Assembly: GCF_901709675.1 (NCBI RefSeq) | Contig: NC_051100.1 | Location: 6,076,001 to 6,140,000, forward strand | Direction of reading: 5' to 3' | Length of the DNA stretch: 64,000 bases | DNA from: Syngnathus acus | Taxonomy: Eukaryota > Chordata > Actinopteri > Syngnathiformes > Syngnathidae | Shown: positions 15,955-27,413 of the stretch, in pieces | Layout: every line of letters begins with the position of its first letter | Position numbering within the stretch: the stretch's first letter is position 1 | The notes under the pieces: generated by a model | What the model saw: the letters and a program-made list of their open reading frames with translations, nothing else | Database searches by the model: none | Told to the model about the DNA's origin: nothing | Program-made: the position numbers and the translations under genes

Positions 15955-17850
15955 GCATCTTCATACGTGCCTTGCAGAAAACAGGGTCCTGGTTCGGAAG
16001 AACATTAAAGAGTGAGCGAGCGACTTTGAAAGTTGAAGCAGCTGCGTATGTGTGCCTCTCTGACTCATGTCAGGGTGTTTGGACTCCAACTCCAAACACT
16101 TATGCACACAGTGTACAGGGCTGCTGACATACCAGAGGTGCCCCACCCCTTACATTCCACTTCAGTGTCCTCCTCTTCCCTTTCCGTCTGCCCCGCCTCT
16201 CCTCTTCTCTGCTTTTCATTCTTTTTCATCCCATGACTCCTTCACCATCTCACTTTTTCCCCACGTAGAGATTTTTTCTTAATTTTTTTTTTATTCTTTC
16301 TTAATAGCAAATCACTTCATTTTCCCCAAAGAGTTTTCCATTTGGGGCATAAGTTTAAAGTTCTCTTCTAGCAGGGATGCCATCTGACAAACGTCGAATA
16401 ATGTGTCATCTGCTTGTCGACAACTTGTTCCCCTTTATTTTGAAACTATAATAATTTTTTTATATATATATTGTAACAAACACATGGGGCAAACTGACAT
16501 GTTTTTTGAACTAATGAAAAGAGCCATAACTCGCGGTCTCGTCATTGGTGTCGTCCTCAGCCTTAACCCGAGAACCCTCAAAAAGCCTTTTGTCCTTCTG
16601 AGGCTAAGTCATGGCTGTCTCTGCTCACAAGAAGATACACAAAATGTTCCCAATACAATGACGGCACACAACTCAAAATCACACAAATCCGTTTGTAGCT
16701 ATGATGCGGCTAGCAACTGCGTTTCCGAAAACACGTCTGTTAGCGAGCCATCGCGAAATTTGCCCCACTGTGACTTAAATGACCTCATTTACATAATAAC
16801 AACCCCATAAAAAAAAATTCTCTGGCCCTGTTAGGTCGTCTGGGCTCTGGGGCAAGACCGGCCATTTAATACGACGGTCGCGCACTGAAATATTACTATG
16901 TCGCGCCAACTGAGCATCTTAACCTTAAACTGATGACAATACAACCGAACCCAACATTCGGTAAATAAAAGTCATGCAAGAGTCGCAGTGAGTGCGTTTG
17001 AATTTGTTGCGCAGTAGAGCGGTGCAAGGGGATGGACTCTGCAGTGATATTATGATCCTGAAACCGGATACCCTGGTTTCCATGCCTGTGCTACACATCC
17101 ACCCCTCCCCCTCGCGTTTACAGGGCTATTTCAGGTTCTGGATGCACAAAGTAAAGATAGACTACGACACGCAAACACACACACACACACACACGACGCA
17201 ACTGCACGTAGATGAATGTTCCGCAACACGTGTGCTACACATTGTGGCACATTCACTCAGGACTTTGCTCAAAGTGCCCTGCTTTGCACTCAACACATCA
17301 AGTGTGTGCGTACGTGTACGTGCGAGTTTGTTTCCGTGTGCCATCATGCTATCATTCACATGACAGAGGTCAGCTGCGTATTAGACAGCAATTTCACAAC
17401 ACAATCATGACAAGCTTGGTTACAAAGCACTACAGTTCCTACGAGACATTCACAAGGAGACAGTGGACAGTGATGAAGTTACAAAAGAATTTGTATTAGA
17501 CGATGGATGTGATTGGCTGCTGCGTGTAGCAAGCCACTCACCCAAAGTGGCTCCAGCGCATTCAGAATGTGTCCGAATGCACATGGCACACCGTGAGTTA
17601 CATTAACACTGATGAATGACGAGTGTTTTCATTTACAATAATTGTATCCACAAAGACTTTCTTTCCTTAAATACACATTATGTGTAGTAAGCAAAAAGAG
17701 AGAGGAGTAGATTGAGGTCAGCAGCCGGACGGGTCTGCATGCTGTGGAGCACTCCTCTCTTCCTTGCTGGTGGGAGAAAACACAGCTCGACACGTCCAGC
17801 AACAGCCCCAGGAACCACTGAACTCTACAACCTCAATCTGTCTGGTCAAT

Positions 17851-18140
17851 GGCTGCAGTACACCTATTTTGCTAGCAGTGAAACTTTTGGTAATATTTCA
17901 GCTACCATATTACTGCAGTATACAGATGTATCCTTCAGCAGTATAAACCTCTTTCATTATAGCAGTATATTTCCCTCTCGAGCCTCTCACTGTTATCACT
18001 ACCTCAATGGTGTATCATACCTGCAGTATACTCACCTTTTAACTACCTAGCTGTCTTTTAAACTATCCCGGCATCATTACTGTTATATACCCGCTGATAG
18101 CTGCAGTATGCTCTACTTGCCTTACTACTGTAATATACAT
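17851..18140 (+). repeat. Degenerate minisatellite with GCAGTATA motif
   Basis: About ten copies of a motif close to CTGCAGTATAC occur in 290 bp, beginning near 17852, 17872, 17911, 17935, 17959, 17989, 18020, 18078, 18100 and 18124. Most steps are 20-31 bp. The bases between are loosely similar and CT-rich. It looks like an old tandem array with a unit of about 24 bp. It does not code for protein. Confidence 0.5.
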
Positions 18141-21100
18141 GATCTATCTTGCTATTGTAGACATGTACAGCTCGCCACCATATTACGATGTTTAATTCAT
18201 TGGCAGTGGCATCAATGTGAAATTCCTGCCTGTTTTATAGAACAGGTTTATATACTCGAAGGGGGGCCGGACTTATATTGTTGTAGGATTGGCAACATGT
18301 GGATACACAGTTTTAATTCATCTGTACCTTAACCCACATGATGGAAGAACGTTCAATTATTATACTCATTATGAGTGACGAACGGATGGACAAATGAATG
18401 AATGAATGACATGAGTTATAATGCAAGTAGTAATTATAATAGCCCCGTACCACGCACCTCTCTTATGGGACATGAGAAGCATGAAGACATGCACTCCAAC
18501 AGCTCTCTTGCAGCACCTCCAATTCTTTAAGTTGTCATCAGACACACACCTCCCAACCTGACTCAGTGGACTGGTGGGATTCTCCTCCAGACGGACCTAA
18601 CACCACTCACACGACCTATACGACCCTTGAGAATCAGCCAGTCAGTGAAGAGGGAGCTCCAGTCATTTCTTGCAGGCTGCCGTGTTGTGGTGCATGTTAC
18701 AAAACACTGCCCCCCTCTCCTCCTCCTCCAGAGACAGTCCCACTGAATGGGGTTTAAAAAAAAAAAAAAACTACACGCTACGGCAGCTTTACGGGTCAAC
18801 AATGCTACAATTAGCTTTAAAAGGAGGCGCTTTTAAAAGATTGTGATTGTTAACATGTCGCTGGAACCGAAACACAAACCGTACGGAAAGTGGAAAAGTT
18901 CAAATACTTTTCGGCTATTAACTGCAAAGCGGCTCTGCTGAAGGACGATTGCTGGGTGGAGGGGGGGGAAAGTATTGTCTGAAGACATGAAATAATAACT
19001 TTCTTTCCTCACGGTCCTCCATCAACTATAACGAACACCACTGCATTCACGAGTCTGTATTCAGTCCAAAATTCTGTACTGTAACACGGCTGCGCGCTCT
19101 GGACAGCAGGTTTGCCTTGACGTGGATGTTCGAGATGAATTTTGAGTGTAATTATGTGTCTTACCAGATTCGGGTCCGTCGGAGTTTGGAAGAGAAACAT
19201 GGGGGTATTTAAACAGTCCACTCGACAAGAGGAAAAACAAGGTGTCCTCGCTGCTGGAGACTCTGTCACACAATGGCGCTGATAGGAGGGAGAAACTGCC
19301 TCGCTGGTTGGAACGCTGCTGCCTTCGCGGACTGTCGGACAAACTTGCAAAAGAGTCTGCACGAACTGATTCGTGATGTTTGACGCCAAAGTGGAAAGAA
19401 GTGGGCAAAAAAAAAAAAAAGGAGCCCAGCCTGGGACATATTAAGTGAACAGTTAGCACTAAATGCAATAAATATCAACCGCATAAGACGCATAGAGGAA
19501 AAAGGTCAGCGATAAATAGGCACAAACCTTCTTCATTGTTTATTTTACGTTATCATATTGTGATGTTTGAGGGCATTATGTTGGATTTAACATTTTCCAT
19601 GTGTTCAACACTTTCACTTTCGATGCACGTCAAATTTAAAAAGGAACTTGTGAAGCCATAACTCAGGGAATTATGTTTATTAGCCATATTTGATTTGATT
19701 CTACTTGTGGTTTCTTGCAAAGCATTCTGCACAACAGATCCCTGCACTGTACTTTTGTCAACAACCTGATACAAGAGGACGAAACAGCAAAGCAGCAGCA
19801 GCAGCAGCTGCCCTGACATGTGACGCCATTATATTTACTCCACCCCCCTTTCCAGCCCCCCCACACTCCACTGTGTTTTAAACTAGCTATAACTATGAAT
19901 CTGGTTTTGATGTTATTGATCCGGCCAATGTGATGCCAGTAAATAACATCCCATATTAGCAGATGACAGATGAGCAGTAAACTTACAGATAGGCAAGTTG
20001 TCTGCCTGTGCAGACAAGACAGCAGTGGCGGGGCATTAGCGTGCAAAAGACAGGGCAACTGAAAGTGTTTGTGCACTTACTACCTACCCCCCACTGCACA
20101 CTCAACAATGCTGTTTTCCATATTTGTTCAGACAGGGTTTCTACTCTCAGGACAGACTTTGACCAAAACTGTTGCCACAAGGGTTTGTTTTTTATTGAGC
20201 TGGATATTTGGAACCCAGTCATCTCTGTTCAGTGCCATCTGAATTATAATTACTCCTCAGAAAACTTAGAAAAATGCGGGGCTCCAGCTATCAGTATTTA
20301 TACATTAGCAAAAACACACAACGGTGAAAAAAGTGACACTTTACAGTGACATTTTACAAACTATGCAGCACATGAGGATAAAAATAAAAGTTGATGAAGT
20401 TAAACAACAGTCACATTTGTGGTCATACAACATCCAAGTTCCTGCAATGGCATGCAGCCCAATGCCACAAATATTTGTAAGTTGCATAGCAACAACTTGT
20501 TATCGCTGCGATATGACTTTTAAAAATGTAAACCTTCCTTCCACACTTATTGTGAACGCCTCAACGATTGAATAATTACTCACAATCCAGCCAGTGTGAA
20601 ACCTGGGCTTTTTTTGTTGAACGCAAACATTATTCACATTATCATTCATTTGTATGAATGGCAACAGGTAGATGCACAGGTTAATTAATCATTCAAAAGT
20701 ATAAATATGAAAATCAGCAAGTAGGTGGAAACACTTCATAACTGTGAAACCTCATATGTACGTATTTCTAGTTCTATTATTTAAAATGGAGAAAATTTGT
20801 TTTTCTAGCCATACAAATCAGAGGTCAACCACATTCTACAATGGTTTCGTCATATAGCTTTGAAATGTTAGATATTTGTCATTAATCACTGATTAGAAAG
20901 CGTGGAAATTCAAGCAAGCAACTCTGGTCAGACAACGGCTCTAACGGCACCATACCAAATAACTAAGCCCTAAAATCTGATTTGATTTGATTTTTTTTTC
21001 ATCCTTCTAGACTTGACGCCAAGTCGTGAATGCTAAGCAGTGAGGAGGAATGGTTCTAAATAAAGATTTCAGGTCAAAAACAGGAAATGGCTCACTGAGT

Positions 21101-21574
21101 AGAGAGGGCAGGGCCAACTGGAGAGCTGTACCCACAACATCTCTCCCTCCCTCCTTCCCTCCTTCCCTCCCTTTAGCTTGATTTCTCTCGCTCTTCTTTC
21201 ATCTCCCTCTTGGTGACAAATCCGGTTGCTCCGCTTTCTTGGTTTCTCTTTTTTCTCGGTTCAAAAGTATCTGGACAATGGCCATTTTGATACATTTTCC
21301 TCTATGCACCACGACGATTAATTTGAAATAAAACGATCAAGATTTGACTGATGTGTCATAAAGGTTTCATTAATTTGACCATTTTGGGAGTACAGGCATG
21401 TTATATCTGTACCTACATTTCTTTTCAATATGTGATTGATATAACTGTAAATGTAACCATTTTTTAACACTTGGATTCAATTTCTTTGTAGTCAATGAGC
21501 AGCAGATTGAAATCACCAAATTCCTCTCTTTGCATGCTCTATTGGTTTCAGATCATGCCATTGACTCCCATCCA

Positions 21575-21660
21575 GCCATTTTCTATTGCTTATCATAATC
21601 AGGATAATGGGTGAGCTGGAGCCAGCTACCTGAGCTGCAGTACATCCTACATCCACCCAG
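21575..21660 (-). repeat. Dispersed teleost repeat fragment
   Basis: Contains CATCCAGCCATTTTCTATTG and GGTGAGCTGGAGCCAGCTA, which is the reverse orientation of the family seen at 7137-7270. Strongly diverged and short. Confidence 0.45.
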
Positions 21661-24600
21661 TGAGAGGATTTATAACAGGGGTCCCAGTTTCGATTTGTAA
21701 TTTCACATGAGATACATCAACAAGAATCAAATCAAAACTGTGTGTGCTGCAGGATTTTGGCAGCATATGTGAAGAGGACCAGATAATCATATGCTATAAA
21801 ACAGGGCGTGTCACTGCTCAACATTTAGGGAGAGGCTGGGGGTGGAAAAGAGGAGGAGGAGGGGCTGGGAGTCCGGCTGGCATGAACAAGGAGTTTTTGG
21901 GGGTACCCCCCTCCCTCTCCCCCACAAACCACCCATCTGCTTTTATTCCCACTGTAACACTTATTTTCCTTTCTTATATTTTTTTCTGTCTGTACATCCC
22001 ATTTTTCTACCCCAGGTACATAAACAAAGTTAACACTAGAAACTCTGTTTTTGAACATAACCGTTACATACAGCATAAGAAGATGGTAATTATAAAATAC
22101 AATGAAGATCAAATAAAATTTACCTTTGTGATGATGATGTGTGCTGACATCTCATGTGACATCATACATGCAAAATTTTGGAGTTGAATTATAGTAATCA
22201 TCATACTGTTTGTGATTAAAAATATGAATCAACTTTTTGAAACTACACCTTCACTGGCACACAAAACTGGAAAGCGCCTGTGACAGTTTCACCCTACACT
22301 GCCAAATACATAACATTTCCTGGAGCCTTGTAAAATACCTTGACTCACACACTTCAAAAAAGAGGATGTTGACGCCATCAAACCTTCCACATTATAGTTT
22401 CCTGCAAATGCTGCAATATGAACTTGCACACATTTTGTCCTCCATTGACCATCCTATCAAAATCCAAACAATTAGGCAATAAGCTTCTCATGTTTTGAAC
22501 TAATTTCATCGTTGAATCATCAGCCAGTATTGTAATAGTGCTTATAGTAAATTCCAAGTGTTGTTATGCCAATAACCTCCAAAAGAATCACAGTAAAGCT
22601 TTATGCCAGCATTGGTCAGCCCAGATTAAATAAGCATCATTAAATAAATTGTACATACTTGTTTAGACGCCTTTGCAAACAAAGCTTGTGATTTGCTCCG
22701 GGCATTTATCAACTGCAGTCAACTTTAAAGGCAGAGTTTATGTAACATCTTGCATCAAAGCTGAATGTATATATTGCACTTCCTGTCTTATAGTGTACAT
22801 GGGGGCTTAGACCGCTGACCATCTCATTCGTTTTGTTACATTCCCAACACACTTTACATTTAAACTTAGTAAATACACTTGAATTTTTTTGACAATTTTT
22901 TTTCAGCATGCCTTCTGCAACATGAATTTGATACAGGAAGTGAGCGAGCAAGAGAGAGAGAGAGGAGGTGGAGTTGCTTGAGGCAACGTGACGCCTCCAT
23001 GGTCAGGTGACTTACAGGAAATAATTTGTTTTGCTCTCTTTCACTAGAAGTGACAGCTAAGTGCTTTTATTAGTGCTTGCAATGGCAGTACAAGTGAAAT
23101 GTTTGCTGGTGTAAGTCCATGTGCACCCGTTTTACAGTTTCCTCCAATATATTCTGTTACATTTTGGAAGTGAACTTCAAAAAGTGTCATGCGGGAGACA
23201 CTGGAGCCCAAAACAGGAAGGTCATTAATCTTGTGCCGACTCATGTCAGGAACAAGGAAGCAGCCACAGAAGTTCACGGGCCTGCAGCGACAGTCTAGCT
23301 ACTTTGCCATCTTTCTCGAACTTTTCCCACCCTCTGATGGCTTCTTTTTTTCCAAACCACAAGAAGGATGCTGAACTATTCTTCTCCAGGCATTACTTTT
23401 TTTTTTCTGAATCATTATCATGAATTCAGTTTTGCATGTGTGTGTGTGTGTGTGAGAAGAATTATTTTTCCTAATAACGTTACACATTTTCAAGCTCTCA
23501 GAGCATTATGATTTTGAGACAAATTTCTACTTGCAAATGATGTGTTAAGTTTATTGCTAGTTGACCTCTGATTGATTCAAATTAGAAATATAAATAGTCT
23601 CATAGTACAATTATTTATAATGTAAAACCTTTAACTGTACAGTCATTGTTTTAAGTGATATATTAACATCATCAACATTAACAGCAGCTCCAGCCACCTA
23701 TATGAGGATTTGCTTTAGATAAAATACCTTTATTGTAATCAGATTACAGTTTAATGTATTGGCCTATTAAGATGAATCGCCCAGCTCAAGGCTGCAAATG
23801 AGTTGCCCGCTCTGAGATCAATTACATTTTCTCAATCTGAATCATTTGTTAATAGTTTTAGTCATTCGATAAGAAAACACTGATCGTCACCTATGATTTG
23901 TTATCTTGATTTCATAATCAGCTATTTTTGTGGTGACCCGATTACTATAATTCAGTTAAATAGGTGGTCATCTATTACGTCTTACCTCCTACACTAAAGC
24001 AGACTGCCTGAGTCAGCTCCTCAGCTCTATCACGACTCATGGAGCTAGCGCAAGGCCTCCCCTACCTACCCCTCAGCATCACACCACTTTCCATCACCAA
24101 TATCGTCATGAGCTCTCACCATCGCATTTTTTGGGAGCGCTATCACTCCCTCGCTCACATTAAAAACATCGATGTATGAAGTGTCTCTTTTCCTCGCGTT
24201 TTTTTTTTTCTTTTCCATTATTTTAGTCAGCCGACCTCTTTTCTCTCTCGCTCTCTCTCTCTTCCTGCTGGCTGCCTTCAGGGTAGCAGAAGGGATGTGA
24301 ATGGCTTCAGCCCTCCCAGCTGGTCCCATCACCCAGCAACCCAGAGCAAGACAAAAGAGCACGCACACACACACGCACACACACACACACTCGCACACAC
24401 AGGCCGATGAACAAGCAGCCAATGCGCACACAGACACAACATCACCGGCAGACGAGTGTGTGCATGTCCTTCTGCAGACGAATGCACACACACACACGTG
24501 CACACACACACATCGAGCACCCCCCCGCCCACCTTTGACCCCTCAAACTCACGTCCATAAACAGCAAGTCGGCCAGCCGTCCCCCTGTGGACTCTTACCC

Positions 24601-25904
24601 ATCGTCCCCGTCTCCCCTCCTCAGCACCCTTTCCAGACACCCACTCCTTTGTCCGCAATCTGCTCCCAAAATATTTGGGGGGGGGGAAACAGATGAACAT
24701 GTGTTGGTCCAAATTAGATATAAGCAGAGGCATACACTTCAAAATATACATGTGGTTTAAAAAAAGGAAAAGAAAAAGGGGGGGGGTCCATTTTTAACTT
24801 CTTGTTGGTGATTAGCGAGTGTTCTCGGGGGACAGCATTAGACATCATTTAACATCTAATGATGGGTGCCATTGACCTGCTTTATGGAGAATATAAATTC
24901 CTGCGTTTCATTGGCTTGCAATGAAATGCCTTCAGGATATTCAGACTTTGTTACACAAACATAAAGCAAAAAGAACACATTTATTTGAGTTATTATGACA
25001 GCATAGTGAAGGTTTTTATTTTAAGATATCAAAGCAATAACTTTGTTTCAAAGCAAGGTCATTTCAGACAAAGCGAGGTCCTTACAGTATGGTTTTATTT
25101 TAGGTGGCTTGACAGGTGAGAATAGGACAAGATGTGACAAAAACGTCTGAATTATAATTCAAAGTGTTTGCCCTGAGTCATGCTATAATTTTTTTTTTTA
25201 CTTGAGGCCTGAAAACAAAGAAATTCAACAAATTGCCCATCTAAGTTACATTTAGAATTGTCTCAATGACTAAAGGGGGAAAGAACAACAAGGCTTATTA
25301 ATATTTACTTTGACTTGCTCCTTGCATTGATCAAGAGCCAAAACAAACCTGCAAGAAAAAATGCTTGGCCTCTGAGCCTTTTTTTCTGAGCCCAAAACTA
25401 CACAAACAAACACAGCAGTGACATTTTCTCTCAACATCACATTGAAGGAGGGGGATTGTAGTTATTTTCTTTTATAAACTAGACCATTTTTTTTGGGTTG
25501 CTAAATACTAATGTAACTCATTCGACAATATATAGCTAGTGTAGTTTTGGTGCTTCAAAGACAAGTAACACAAACACGTCAAAAGCAAAATGAAAGAAAA
25601 GGGAAGGAGAAGTGCTGGCAGTGTAAATAATGAAAAGAAGGTCAGTGCCTCCAGGGACGGACCGATTGTGAACACTTAGCGCAAAATAAAGGCACCGACG
25701 GGCCACTGGAAAGAGTCCGCCCAGTGTCACACCAGTGACATCATACACTGCAATGGTGGTGGATTCGTGATGGGTGGACAATGTTTAAAAAAAAAAATGA
25801 GGGGTGGACAGGTGATGATGAGATGATGCAGAAGCCCATGCGTATGATCTTTATTGTTATAATCCATTGTCCTACTAGTGAAGGCAAAGCGTGTACTATA
25901 TAGG

Positions 25905-26091
<187 letters not shown>

Positions 26092-26379
26092 TGAATAATT
26101 GCTTCTTGGAAAAAAGTTTGAACATTTATTCCATATCCTAGATAGCAATTTTAGGGTCGTACAAATAGGCCAAAAGTGGCATTATAGTGGTCGGGGGGAA
26201 AAGTAGGTTTTGCCTTTCTACATGATGACAAGTGAGTACAAAAAGCCTCCATGGACCTTAAGATGTATATAACGGATATCAAATAAATGCTCATACGTCT
26301 TTCCACATAAAGCGTGTTCAGCGAACGCTGAGCAAAGGATCCTGGCTTTTCTACCAACGGCACCTAAACGCAGCAGGAG

Positions 26380-26620
26380 CCAAGCAGTATTTGCTGCGTG
26401 TGGCGGGGCAGGCACGTCGCGTGGTGACTCACAGCTGAGTCAGAGTGTCGTGTCTTGTCGTGTCCCCGCCTACACGGCGGTGGTGGCCAATAACGCACAA
26501 GCGGCAACCGCCGCCACGGCAATGAGCTGTCAAGGCGCACAGTCAGCCGCCCATCCCCCGACTGTCTGGCTGTGTGCGGTTTCGGGGGACGCCACTGAGA
26601 CTTGAGGGGTGGTTATGGAG
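26380..26620. promoter_or_regulatory. CpG-rich promoter/enhancer-like patch
   Basis: A locally GC- and CpG-rich segment inside AT-rich DNA. It carries TGACTCA (26425-26431) and TGAGTCA (26436-26442), two AP-1 sites 4 bp apart in opposite orientation around a CAGCTG E-box, then GGCCAATAACG (a CCAAT box) and several GCCGC words. It could be the distal promoter of the non-coding first exon of sertad2, or an ina enhancer. No exon was identified. Confidence 0.3.
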
Positions 26621-26895
26621 GTTATGTAGCTCGGCCTTTGACAAACACTGCGTGTGTTCACATATGTGAAGGATGATGCTGTAGTTCATCTCTTCTAGAG
26701 GGGCTAAATTACTCCAGTTACACACTTTATGAAATGATGTATACACTTACACGTTCAGGAAGTGGCAAATAATCAATAATGGCATTTGCAGAAAACAGCT
26801 TAAATCAACTTTCTACTTATCGCAACTTTTCAACAGCGGCTATTAAACCAGAGGGTGAAAAATCTTCAGTTTCTTCCGATTATGCGGCATGATTA

Positions 26896-26955
26896 CCACA
26901 AGAGGGCGCTAAAGCGCTACTTTATATTTAACGGTGTTTTAGCGCCGTTTTGTGG
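26896..26955. promoter_or_regulatory. Inverted pair of CTCF-like motifs
   Basis: CCACAAGAGGGCGCTAAA (26896-26913) fits the CTCF consensus CCASYAGRGGGCGCTA well. The segment 26938-26955, reverse-complemented, reads CCACAAAACGGCGCTAAA, agreeing at 15 of 18 positions. The arms could also form a hairpin with a 24-nt loop. It lies between sertad2 and ina, about 400 bp upstream of the ina TATA box. Confidence 0.4.
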
Positions 26956-27163
26956 CATTTAAGGGAATTTCAGATAAGCAATTTGTAAAAATAAATAAAT
27001 AAATCTCATCGATTAAAAGTGCTTTCCCACCATCTTGGTGTCTACTTAATTATCATAAACATTTTTGTGAGGGCACTATTAGGGATTTTCTGTACAAAAT
27101 AGCAACCCTGACTCGAATCCGTAGGATGTTGGCCCTGAGTAATGAGTTTATAAATTGCTAGTT

Positions 27164-27179
27164 CACCATGGACAGCTCC
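27164..27179 (+). promoter_or_regulatory. ina: RE1 right-half-like site upstream of ina
   Basis: CACCATGGACAGCTCC matches 15 of the 16 right-hand positions of an RE1 (CACC-NN-GGACAGCGCC). The first five bases (TTCAG) are not present. It lies about 155 bp upstream of the TATA box of ina, a neuron-specific gene class often controlled by REST. Confidence 0.35.
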
Positions 27180-27317
27180 ATTTTTATCTGACCAAGATAA
27201 CGTTTACAAATGTCTGCGCTCATCTATTTATATGTGGAATAGGTTCATTCAAACGGTATAGGTGTTTTCAACACTGGAGAACGTGAGTCAACATTTTGTT
27301 TAACAAATTTGTATCCC

Positions 27318-27328
27318 TATATATAAAA
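27318..27328 (+). promoter_or_regulatory. ina: TATA box of ina
   Basis: TATATATAAAA lies about 90 bp upstream of the ina start codon, implying transcription starts near 27350 and a 5' UTR of about 65 nt. No ATG intervenes upstream of the chosen start within that leader. Confidence 0.65.
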
Positions 27329-27413
27329 TGGTTCGCTCCACCTGTAGCCGCCTTGCTTAAAGCTGCAGCAAATCCCTTTAGTATCTCACTTTAGGCTCTG
27401 ACTCTTGGCAAAG

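Noticed and set aside
16403-16810. 135-codon open frame
   Set aside because: No family resemblance, rich in repeat-like runs; consistent with chance.
24240-24530. CT/CA-rich tract as a CRISPR or satellite array
   Set aside because: Ordinary short dinucleotide repeats without spacer-repeat structure.
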